14,050 nucleotides of DNA from contig JAILDS010000050.1 of the NCBI GenBank assembly GCA_024689165.1, positions 1 through 14,050 of the forward strand, in the 5' to 3' direction. How positions within the stretch are numbered: position 1 is the first letter of the stretch; each line of letters begins with the position of its first letter. The stretch is from Clostridia bacterium (GTDB taxonomy: Bacteria; Bacillota; Clostridia; Oscillospirales; Acutalibacteraceae). The position numbers were made by a program, and so were the translations under genes. This document shows, one piece after another, positions 1-5,077 of this stretch. The notes beneath the pieces are model-generated. The model saw only the letters and a program-made list of their open reading frames with translations, did not search any database and was not told the DNA's origin.

Positions 1-2
1 AA

Positions 3-116
3 AAAGGACCCGATCTCTCGGTCATCCTGAAGTCGGCCGACCCGCGCGACATCAACGCCGCGGCGGTCAGGCTCCTCGCGGCGAACGTGTTCTCCGACGT
101 GACCGCGTCCCGCTGA
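3..116 (+). CDS. 3' end of an unidentified gene (gene X)
   Basis: An open frame enters from the left edge and ends at TGA 114-116. It encodes 37 residues (KGPDLSVILKSADPRDI, then INAAAVRLLA and a tail ending TASR). The sequence is helix-like and GC-rich like the housekeeping genes further right. I do not recognise the family from this fragment. In many Firmicutes smc and ftsY lie upstream of ylxM, but this tail does not resemble the FtsY C-terminus. The notable point is that its last 19 codons plus stop are repeated at 4473-4532, just before the ylxM promoter. Gene X was therefore probably the direct neighbour of ylxM before the accessory block was added. Confidence 0.6.
   Translation, partial: KGPDLSVILKSADPRDINAAAVRLLAANVFSDVTASR
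57..116 (+). repeat. 60-bp direct repeat, left copy (3' end of gene X)
   Basis: Bases 57-116 match 4473-4532 at 56 of 60 positions. The first 36 bases (57-92) are identical. The reading frame is kept and both copies end in the same TGA. This is the left boundary of the accessory block. It resembles the gene-end duplications left by site-specific integration or by recombination with a duplicated fragment, although no integrase is visible between the copies. Confidence 0.85.
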
Positions 117-150
117 CAGGGACGTTTTTTCGGGCGAAAAAGGCTTTAAA

Positions 151-179
151 CTGACATCTTAATCGCCAATTCTGAATAT
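151..179 (+). promoter_or_regulatory. weak promoter-like element, counterpart of the ylxM promoter
   Basis: CTGACA (151-156) and GAATAT (174-179) are 17 bp apart and lie just before the hairpin at 186-219. The order (gene X stop, promoter, hairpin, T run) is the same as at 4530-4625, where the boxes are perfect. I read this as a decayed or diverged copy, and activity is uncertain. Confidence 0.3.
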
Positions 180-185
180 CACAGT

Positions 186-227
186 CAAAGCTGTAGCGCA
201 CAACCGCTTTGCAGCTTTGTTTTTTTT
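186..227 (+). terminator. hairpin plus T8, Rho-independent terminator
   Basis: CAAAGCTG (186-193) pairs with CAGCTTTG (212-219). GCG (196-198) and CGC (205-207) can add an inner stem across a small internal loop. Eight T follow (220-227). It can terminate gene X, and it separates gene X from the accessory genes. Its counterpart at 4592-4625 has the same place relative to the second gene X end. Confidence 0.6.
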
Positions 228-500
228 GGAAGAAAATCGGTCGCAGGCACGGATCTCTTCTTACCGATACTCACGTTTTTCGGCGCGGACATCCGGTCAA
301 AATTTACAACTCGGACTCATGAAATACTGCAATGACATTTGTTTAAAAAACAACCAGATATTCGACAAACGTCTATATTATTTTTCATTTCGTTACAAAA
401 AAACGCAATTTCGTTACATGAGGGTTGTTTTTTGCGGTCGAAAAAAGATAATCTTTCCCCGGAGCCGGGAACCGACTCACAAAAAAAACGGAGTGATAGT
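228..500 (+). other. AT-rich non-coding leader of the accessory operon with nested repeats
   Basis: I find no convincing gene in these 273 bases. An 11-bp perfect inverted repeat (AAAAAACAACC at 345-355, GGTTGTTTTTT at 423-433) encloses two direct copies of ATTTCGTTACA (387-397 and 408-418) that start 21 bp apart, about two helical turns. This could be an operator region or a large stem-loop ahead of the gene at 501. TATATT at 374-379 is a possible -10, but no good -35 sits at the right distance. Confidence 0.4.
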
Positions 501-917
501 ATGGGTTTGTTTAACGAATTCAAGCGTTGCGATGGGTATGTTGGATCTATTCCTCAAAAATTTGTCGACGCGAGCCTTCCGGTTTGTCCTCTTTGCGGAA
601 CGAACGATCCCTACTGGACAATCAGAGACAAAATGGAGCTCAAGGCAACTCGGGTACAGTTCAAGTGCAAGGGCTGCGGAGGTATCATGTCCGCCACGCA
701 GGATGATTTCACCGGAAGGACAAAGTCGTCAGTCAACGTTCTGACGACTGCCGGCGCGCTTAACGCGATCATCAAGAAGCACGAAGGGAAGGACATAAAA
801 ACCGTCTATATCAGGGTGGATGATATCGGCTCCTCTGGAGCTGCGGAGTTGTCTGGCAAAGACATACCTTTGGAACAGATCCAGGCAATAGCCCAAGCAA
901 AGCTCTCGACGCGATAA
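501..917 (+). CDS. zinc-ribbon protein, function unknown
   Basis: 138 residues. I chose ATG 501 because GGAGTGA (490-496) sits just upstream; the frame is open further upstream but has no ribosome site there. Residues 29-59 hold two Cys pairs, CPLC (C29, C32) and CKGC (C56, C59), spaced as in a zinc ribbon. Residues 95-138 form a second segment (DIKTVYIRVDD, then a helix beginning IPLEQIQAIAQAKL). No signal peptide or membrane helix is present, so the protein is probably cytoplasmic. It is the first of four closely spaced genes, with only 13 bases to the next. Similar zinc-ribbon and SHOCT gene pairs occur in Firmicutes accessory regions, but I know of no assigned role. It could bind nucleic acid or serve as a scaffold. 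Confidence 0.8.
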   Translation: MGLFNEFKRCDGYVGSIPQKFVDASLPVCPLCGTNDPYWTIRDKMELKATRVQFKCKGCGGIMSATQDDFTGRTKSSVNVLTTAGALNAIIKKHEGKDIKTVYIRVDDIGSSGAAELSGKDIPLEQIQAIAQAKLSTR

Positions 918-930
918 GGAGGTCACGTTC

Positions 931-1377
931 ATGGATACAAAACGTAAAATTGCAGCTATTTCCGAGCTGATGATGAAGGGGATCATTTCGACAGATGAGT
1001 TCTCAAAAATGGTCGCAGTTCTCAACGGGGCGTCCCTTGAGGTTCAGGAGCGCGAAAAGACTCCTGCGGAGCTTGCCTACGAACGATATATCCGGGAAAA
1101 GGTCGCTCCTAAGTTCAAAAGTCCCTCGATGGTCAAGTTCCCTCCTTTTGATGCCTCAATGGTCAAAAAAGGCTTGATAAAGCTCGATCTGACAGAGCAG
1201 AACGTCAGGTATATCGAAACATACGTCGATGCGCCTAATTCCTACGGGACCATGCTTAGAGAACCGATAATCATCGGAATCGATGAAAACTTTACTCCTT
1301 TGTTCTGGGCGCAGCATCTTCAGATCAGCTCCCTGCTCGGTAAACAAAAAGGTTGGACAACTATGTCAAAAGGCTGA
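931..1377 (+). CDS. SHOCT-like domain protein, function unknown
   Basis: 148 residues. ATG 931 is preceded by a full AAGGAGG (915-921). Residues 8-33 (AAISELMMKGIISTDEFSKM and on) match the pattern of the short SHOCT helix pair: helix, GIIS/T, acidic-EF, helix. SHOCT modules are usually attached to PH-like or membrane domains and are thought to mediate oligomerisation. The rest is soluble and mixed alpha/beta, with a conserved-looking stretch near residue 105 (YIETYVDAPNSYGTMLREP) and a hydrophobic strand after it. There are no Cys clusters and no membrane helices. It lies 13 bases after the zinc-ribbon gene and 14 bases before the next, so co-transcription is likely. The domain call is by pattern only. 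Confidence 0.78.
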   Translation: MDTKRKIAAISELMMKGIISTDEFSKMVAVLNGASLEVQEREKTPAELAYERYIREKVAPKFKSPSMVKFPPFDASMVKKGLIKLDLTEQNVRYIETYVDAPNSYGTMLREPIIIGIDENFTPLFWAQHLQISSLLGKQKGWTTMSKG

Positions 1378-1391
1378 AGGAGGGACACGGT

Positions 1392-1715
1392 ATGGTTTGC
1401 AGAAATTGCGGAAAAGAACTAAAAGAGGGCGCGATAGTCTGCGGTTATTGTGGGTTTTCGATCCCCGAAACCGATCTGGACAGCTCAGCGAAAAACAAGA
1501 TGGCTGCGGAACAGCGATCCGACGAGAGCCTGAAAAAAGACGGCTGTATGTCAATTCGCATCCTTGGGATCGCGCTTATGGTCATCAGCGGAATAGCGGA
1601 TATCGCAAGTATGTTCCTTATTACTTCCGGAAGCTTTGAGGTATTCAACGGGCTTACGATAGGAAGCACCATAGCGTTTTTTATCGGTCTGATAATGACG
1701 TTCGCTTTCAGATAA
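1392..1715 (+). CDS. zinc-ribbon membrane protein, function unknown
   Basis: 107 residues. I chose ATG 1392, not the in-frame ATG at 1353 that overlaps the previous gene, because AAGGAGGG (1377-1384) sits 7 bases before it and the protein then opens directly with its zinc ribbon. CRNC (C3, C6) and CGYC (C17, C20) form a compact zinc ribbon of the kind found at the N-terminus of many Firmicutes membrane proteins. A polar linker (about 24-50) leads to two hydrophobic segments (about 54-75 and 84-106) that would cross the membrane as a hairpin. The ribbon should face the cytosol. It sits third in the cluster, between the SHOCT-like protein and a larger membrane protein, which suggests a small membrane-associated complex. 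Confidence 0.8.
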   Translation: MVCRNCGKELKEGAIVCGYCGFSIPETDLDSSAKNKMAAEQRSDESLKKDGCMSIRILGIALMVISGIADIASMFLITSGSFEVFNGLTIGSTIAFFIGLIMTFAFR

Positions 1716-1749
1716 TGATTTTTGTAATATGATATATTGAGGTATAAAA

Positions 1750-2631
1750 ATGGTTGATAATTCTGCTTACGATTCAATTGTCGGTGGTAAAGAGAACTGC
1801 GTTATCTCGGAAAAAATAAACTGCAAGAAAAGGATCCTTTTGGGATGGGTCATGGTATTTGCACTTCTCGCAGGATTTGTTTCAGCCGTGGTAATCGAAT
1901 GGGTGGTATACAAACAATACCAGACGTATGCTGCGGGATTAATGAAGATTGTTTTTCTGGCTTCGGATGAAGAGATAGACTCTGATTATTCCGAATTTCT
2001 CAATGATTGCTATTGGAAAGTTTCGCCTGAGCCATTGATGGCTTTTGCTGCTAGCGTCTATGGATATGATTCAAGTGAGCTATATCGTCTTCAGAATGAT
2101 ATAAGATCGCAATTCAGAAAAATGATGGAGACGGGAGAAAAAGGTTATCCTTCTGGATGGGATGTGGCATATGTTTTCTTAATCGATGATTTTGGGGAAT
2201 ACATCAAAATAATGACTATCCCCGGTTATCACATTGATGTTTATCCGACTGAAACAGTATTGCTTAATTTTTCCGTACTGATACTGTTTATTGTTTCTTT
2301 TATTCTTGTGCTTGTTACAACCGTTATCAACGGACTGCACAAAAATCAGCAGATGTTTCTTGATGCCGAGAAAATAACATGTGTATTCAATAAGAAAAAA
2401 AAGATAGACATAACGTACTCTCGAATCTCCCGGTTTGAAAAGAAACCATTTCGCGCTATCCGTATAGTCTGTCCGGCACAGAGGATTACTGTTTCCATGT
2501 TAAAAAATCAAATCGAACTTATGAACTTCATTACAGACAATGTTAACAGGTCTAAAGTGATTGTTCCGGTACAGGCTTCGACCCTTCCGGTTTCTGCGCA
2601 ATCAGACAGTCAGAGTAGCAATATCACATGA
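1750..2631 (+). CDS. two-helix membrane protein with possible PH-like cytoplasmic domain
   Basis: 293 residues. ATG 1750 has TGAGGT (1738-1743) upstream. A hydrophilic N-terminus (1-28) is followed by a membrane helix (about 29-54), an extracytoplasmic domain of roughly 115 residues, a second helix (about 169-194) and a basic cytoplasmic domain. That domain (about 202-266) has short strands (KITCVFNKKKKIDITYSRIS, RAIRIVCP) and a closing helix (SMLKNQIELMNFITDNVN), the layout of bacterial PH-like domains. This is a fold guess, not a recognised match. The gene is strikingly AT-rich compared with the genes right of 4500, a sign of separate origin. It follows the third cluster gene by 34 bases and may be its last member. 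Confidence 0.78.
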   Translation: MVDNSAYDSIVGGKENCVISEKINCKKRILLGWVMVFALLAGFVSAVVIEWVVYKQYQTYAAGLMKIVFLASDEEIDSDYSEFLNDCYWKVSPEPLMAFAASVYGYDSSELYRLQNDIRSQFRKMMETGEKGYPSGWDVAYVFLIDDFGEYIKIMTIPGYHIDVYPTETVLLNFSVLILFIVSFILVLVTTVINGLHKNQQMFLDAEKITCVFNKKKKIDITYSRISRFEKKPFRAIRIVCPAQRITVSMLKNQIELMNFITDNVNRSKVIVPVQASTLPVSAQSDSQSSNIT

Positions 2632-2736
2632 TAAAGAAATCGTTTTTGAAATGGGCAACAAAACTCTTGGATTTTAAAACTGTATTGTCTTTTGCGGTAT
2701 AACGCGAATGAATGTATATTATTATTTTGCTGTATT

Positions 2737-2746
2737 TTGTATACAA
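2737..2746. promoter_or_regulatory. 10-bp palindrome upstream of the dockerin gene
   Basis: TTGTATACAA is a perfect palindrome in the AT-rich gap between the membrane-protein gene and the dockerin gene. It may be an operator. A second, looser inverted repeat (ATCGGAA at 2806-2812, TTCCGAT at 2820-2826) lies closer to the start codon. Neither is assigned to a regulator. Confidence 0.25.
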
Positions 2747-2858
2747 GGCTGTGCTTGCATTTATTTGGTACTGCGATACCCATTTCTACCGCTTTGCCGG
2801 ATTTTATCGGAAGGTTTTTTTCCGATTATGAATAACTGAAATGAGAAAGGAGTTTTTT

Positions 2859-3614
2859 ATGAAAAGAACAATTTCCATCATCCTTGCCGCCGTGCTGCTG
2901 TTCGGCTGCTTCGCGGCGGTCGGTTCCGCAAAAACGTTAACTCATGACATCGACGGCGACGGAGAACTGACCGCTCAGGACGCAAGGCTAACTCTGCGTT
3001 TTGCTCTCGGTCTTGAAGACGAAAGCGGCGGCGCTTTTCATAAAGCCGACGCGGACGGAGACGGTTATATAACGGCAGCGGACGCTCGGGAGATCCTCCG
3101 TAAGGCTTTGGGGATAGGCGATCCTTCGGTGACTACCGCTCCGCGCACGACGACGCCGACGACAATACCGACGACGGTCCCTACGACAGTTGCTCCGACG
3201 ACCTCAGCGTCTCTTCCGTCGATCGATACGGATTTCACTTATTATGCAGGGGCTGATTTCCGTAGGGTCAGAAACCGGTACCCTTCAGCAGAGGCGCTTG
3301 CCGGCGCGGTCATCAACAGTATCGTCGGCGACGAATTCTATGTGTTTACATATGTAAGGTATAAGATCATCAGCCAGTATTCCGTTTCGACGCTGCATAA
3401 TATCACTACCGGAGAAACCATAGAAGACCCTTATACGTACTTCGGCGAGCTTGCAGACACCTATTGGGGCGGATGGAGCCTCTATTATAGCGACTGGCAG
3501 ATCAGGGTTAAGAAGTGGGAAGTCGAAGCGATGGACTGCATTTACGACATATGGACAACTGGGTCGCACACGGGTTTCAGCCATTACGTGGACGGGTCGG
3601 AAATGAATCTGTGA
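2859..3614 (+). CDS. secreted protein with N-terminal type I dockerin repeats
   Basis: 251 residues from ATG 2859, which AAAGGAG (2846-2852) serves; an ATG six codons upstream (2841) lies ahead of that site and is unlikely. Residues 1-24 are a signal peptide (MKRT, hydrophobic core, VGSA cleavage). C17 follows LFG and is only a poor lipobox. Residues 26-87 carry two dockerin-type calcium loops, D30-x-D32-x-D34 with D41, and D63-x-D65-x-D67 with D75, each followed by a helix. A Thr/Pro-rich linker (about 92-120) joins a C-terminal domain of about 130 residues rich in Tyr and Trp, which I do not recognise. Dockerins bind cohesins in cellulosome-like complexes, so this is probably a surface or secreted module. 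No cohesin or glycosidase gene is in the window. Confidence 0.85.
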   Translation: MKRTISIILAAVLLFGCFAAVGSAKTLTHDIDGDGELTAQDARLTLRFALGLEDESGGAFHKADADGDGYITAADAREILRKALGIGDPSVTTAPRTTTPTTIPTTVPTTVAPTTSASLPSIDTDFTYYAGADFRRVRNRYPSAEALAGAVINSIVGDEFYVFTYVRYKIISQYSVSTLHNITTGETIEDPYTYFGELADTYWGGWSLYYSDWQIRVKKWEVEAMDCIYDIWTTGSHTGFSHYVDGSEMNL

Positions 3615-3692
3615 ACGAACGGTACTGATATCCGCCGAGCCGTTTCAATCAGAGTGACGGACAGGATACCCTGAAAACAACGACACGGAGCT

Positions 3693-3725
3693 CAGGTTCC
3701 CCCGCCGATCGGCGGGGGGAACCTG
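3693..3725. terminator. strong GC hairpin downstream of the dockerin gene
   Basis: CAGGTTCCCCCGCCGATC and its right arm (ending GGAACCTG at 3725) pair along nearly their full length, with one extra G bulged. The bases after it (TATAACC) are not a T run, so it may be a weak or bidirectional terminator, or a structural mRNA 3' end. It lies about 80 bases after the dockerin stop and 50 bases before the toxin-antitoxin promoter. Confidence 0.55.
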
Positions 3726-3774
3726 TATAACCACCGGATGTTGGCATATCGATTGAGAAAAACATGAAAAACCC

Positions 3775-3803
3775 TTGACATATTAGCTAAAATAAGTTAT
3801 GTT
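3775..3803 (+). promoter_or_regulatory. sigma-A promoter of the toxin-antitoxin operon
   Basis: TTGACA (3775-3780) and TATGTT (3798-3803) are separated by 17 bp and lie 28 bases ahead of the antitoxin start. Two identical palindromes, at 3783 and 3808, lie in the spacer and just after the -10. Confidence 0.75.
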
Positions 3804-3815
3804 CTAATTAGCTAA
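3783..3815. promoter_or_regulatory. paired TTAGCTAA operators for antitoxin autoregulation
   Basis: TTAGCTAA occurs at 3783-3790 and again at 3808-3815, 25 bp centre to centre, flanking the -10 box; both are preceded by A and followed by A or T. Phd/YefM antitoxins are known to repress their own operon by binding short palindromes at the promoter. Assigning these sites to the downstream antitoxin is an inference from position and symmetry. Confidence 0.7.
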
Positions 3816-3831
3816 TAAGGAGGGCGGGCTT

Positions 3832-4053
3832 ATGACCATAGCAACCGCTACACAGGTGCAGAACAGTTTCGGCAGATATCTTTCCGCGGTCATGAACGGC
3901 GACGAGGTGGTCGTCATGAAAAACGGGAAAGAAGTCGCAAGGTTGATATCAAAAAAGGCGAGCGCGGGCTTCCTGACGGACGCCCTGACTGGTGTTATCG
4001 GCTCGGATTTCGATGAGGACAAATTGAAAGCCGAGAGGTACGAAAGACAGTGA
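3832..4053 (+). CDS. Phd/YefM-family antitoxin
   Basis: 73 residues. ATG 3832 follows AAGGAGGG (3817-3824) by 7 bases. The N-terminal part (TATQVQNSFGRYLSAVMNGD, then VVVMKNGKEVARLIS) is the typical Phd/YefM DNA-binding fold: a helix with a short conserved loop, then two strands with the N/K-G-K/R-x-V-A-R-L turn. The acidic C-terminal tail (from about 45) should wrap the toxin. It neutralises the PIN toxin encoded next and represses the operon. Its TGA overlaps the toxin GTG by four bases, giving tight translational coupling. Pairing a Phd-type antitoxin with a VapC-type toxin is a known mix of families. Confidence 0.93.
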   Translation: MTIATATQVQNSFGRYLSAVMNGDEVVVMKNGKEVARLISKKASAGFLTDALTGVIGSDFDEDKLKAERYERQ

Positions 4054-4466
4054 ACATCTTTGTTGACACCAATGTGCTGCTCGACGTTCTCGGGAACCGT
4101 CAGCCATTCGCCGCGGACTCGTCAAAGGTCTGGAAGCTTGGCGAGACCCTGCAGGTCCGCGGCTTTATCTCCGTTCTGTCCGTGCCGAATATAGTCTATA
4201 TCCTTCGCAGGGAGCTTTCGGCGGAAAAGGCGGAAGAGATCGTCAGGTCGCTGCTGCTGATATTTGAACCGGTCGAACTGACCGCGGACGATGTGCTGCA
4301 GGCTGCCGCCATGCGTTGGGACGATTATGAGGACGCCCTTCAGGCAGCGGCGGCAAAGAACGCTGCGGCGAGTTATATTATTACGCGAAACACTGCCGAT
4401 TTTGAGCGCAGCGCTGTCCCGGCCATCACGCCGCAAGAGTTTTTAAGGCTTCTTTCCGAGAGATGA
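4050..4466 (+). CDS. PIN-domain ribonuclease toxin (VapC-like, PIN_3 type)
   Basis: 138 residues, starting at GTG 4050 inside the antitoxin stop (GTGA). It opens with the PIN signature FVDTNVLLDVL, where D6 is the first metal ligand. E55 (ILRRE) is the likely second acid, D95 in DYEDALQ the third, and D117 in RNTADF the fourth, so the active site looks complete. It ends in the usual PAITPQEFLRLL segment, so it is full length. VapC toxins cut specific RNAs, often initiator tRNA or the sarcin-ricin loop; the target here cannot be told. The stop codon is only six bases from the repeated gene X remnant, which places this module at the right edge of the accessory block. Confidence 0.93.
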   Translation: MNIFVDTNVLLDVLGNRQPFAADSSKVWKLGETLQVRGFISVLSVPNIVYILRRELSAEKAEEIVRSLLLIFEPVELTADDVLQAAAMRWDDYEDALQAAAAKNAAASYIITRNTADFERSAVPAITPQEFLRLLSER

Positions 4467-4472
4467 CTGCCG

Positions 4473-4532
4473 GCCGCGGCGGTCAGGCTCCTCGCGGCGA
4501 ACGTGTTCACAGACGGGACCGAGTCCCGCTGA
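4473..4532 (+). pseudogene. duplicated 3' remnant of gene X (right copy of the 60-bp repeat)
   Basis: Nineteen codons plus TGA match 57-116 in the same frame. The four mismatches change three residues near the end (S to T, V to G, A to E); there are no silent changes, as expected for an unselected remnant. There is no start codon or ribosome site, so it is not a gene. It lies in frame after the toxin stop, and the conserved ylxM promoter begins 26 bases downstream. It marks where gene X originally abutted ylxM. Confidence 0.8.
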
Positions 4533-4558
4533 GGGCGTTTTTCCGTCAAAAAAAAGAC

Positions 4559-4587
4559 TTGACACCGCTTTCGCGATGCACTATAAT
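4559..4587 (+). promoter_or_regulatory. perfect-consensus sigma-A promoter of ylxM-ffh-rpsP-khpA
   Basis: TTGACA (4559-4564), 17 bp, TATAAT (4582-4587). Both boxes and the spacing are exact. Transcription should start at about 4591-4595, at the foot of the hairpin at 4592-4617. High expression suits SRP and ribosomal protein genes. Confidence 0.9.
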
Positions 4588-4591
4588 CACG

Positions 4592-4625
4592 GCTGTAAAG
4601 CAGAAATGCTTTACAGCTTTTTTTT
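4592..4625 (+). promoter_or_regulatory. GNRA hairpin with T8 at the 5' end of the ylxM transcript
   Basis: GCTGTAAAGCA (4592-4602) and TGCTTTACAGC (4607-4617) form a perfect 11-bp stem with a GAAA tetraloop, followed by eight T (4618-4625). For transcripts from upstream it is a textbook terminator. For the promoter just before it, it would be the extreme 5' end of the mRNA, where such stems can protect from decay. The ribosome site follows at once (4627-4634). Confidence 0.7.
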
Positions 4626-4636
4626 CGGGAGGGGTA

Positions 4637-5005
4637 ATCACGGCCAAGGATCTCAGCGTGCCAATGCTCGCGGATTTTTACGGCGAGCTTCTGACCGAAA
4701 AACAGCGCGAGTTCATAGATTACTATTACTCCTCCGACCTGTCGCTCTCCGAGATCGCGGAGAACAGCGGCATCACCCGCCAGGGCGCGAGGGACGTCAT
4801 CAAGCGGGCTGAAAACATTCTTTTCGACGCGGAAAAGAAGCTCGGGCTCGTCGCGAGGTTCGAGAAGAACCGCGGCGCGCTCGGCAAGATCGGCGAATAC
4901 GCCGACAGGATACGCGAGCTGAACCTCGACAACGGTCTTTCGATAGAGATAAACGACCTTTGCGTGAGGATCAAATCGCTGACGGCCGAGCTGAACGAGG
5001 AATGA
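4637..5005 (+). CDS. ylxM: YlxM-family SRP-associated DNA/RNA-binding protein (UPF0122)
   Basis: About 122 residues if started at ATC 4637. GGGAGGGG (4627-4634) lies directly before this codon, and the resulting N-terminus (xTAKDLSVPMLADFYGELLT) fits family members. The first canonical in-frame starts are GTG 4658 and ATG 4664, which sit 23 or more bases from the ribosome site and would remove the first helix. The sigma-factor-like helix-turn-helix (DLSLSEIAENSGITRQGARD, then VIKRAEN) is clear, followed by a coiled C-terminal half. YlxM proteins are encoded next to ffh in Firmicutes and are thought to modulate the signal recognition particle. It is first gene of the operon, 72 bases before ffh. 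The identity is firm; the start is not. Confidence 0.88.
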   Translation: MTAKDLSVPMLADFYGELLTEKQREFIDYYYSSDLSLSEIAENSGITRQGARDVIKRAENILFDAEKKLGLVARFEKNRGALGKIGEYADRIRELNLDNGLSIEINDLCVRIKSLTAELNEE

Positions 5006-5015
5006 ACGCCCGGCG

Positions 5016-5035
5016 CAGTCCGCAGCTGCGGACTG
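5016..5035. promoter_or_regulatory. perfect 20-bp palindrome between ylxM and ffh
   Basis: CAGTCCGCAGCTGCGGACTG is fully symmetrical. As RNA it forms a stable stem in the 72-base gap, with no T run, so it is not a classic terminator. It may be a processing or stability element setting the ylxM:ffh ratio, or a protein-binding site. Confidence 0.45.
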
Positions 5036-5077
5036 TCCGCGAAAACGTTGATCGGATACGATATCAGGAGCGTATAA

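Noticed and set aside
339..500. 54-codon upstream extension of the zinc-ribbon gene
   Set aside because: No ribosome site at 339, and the segment contains the nested repeats; ATG 501 has a proper site.
217..744. Open frame of 175 codons on the + strand
   Set aside because: It starts inside the T run of the terminator, lacks a ribosome site and overlaps the zinc-ribbon gene, whose Cys pairs and GGAGTGA site are convincing.
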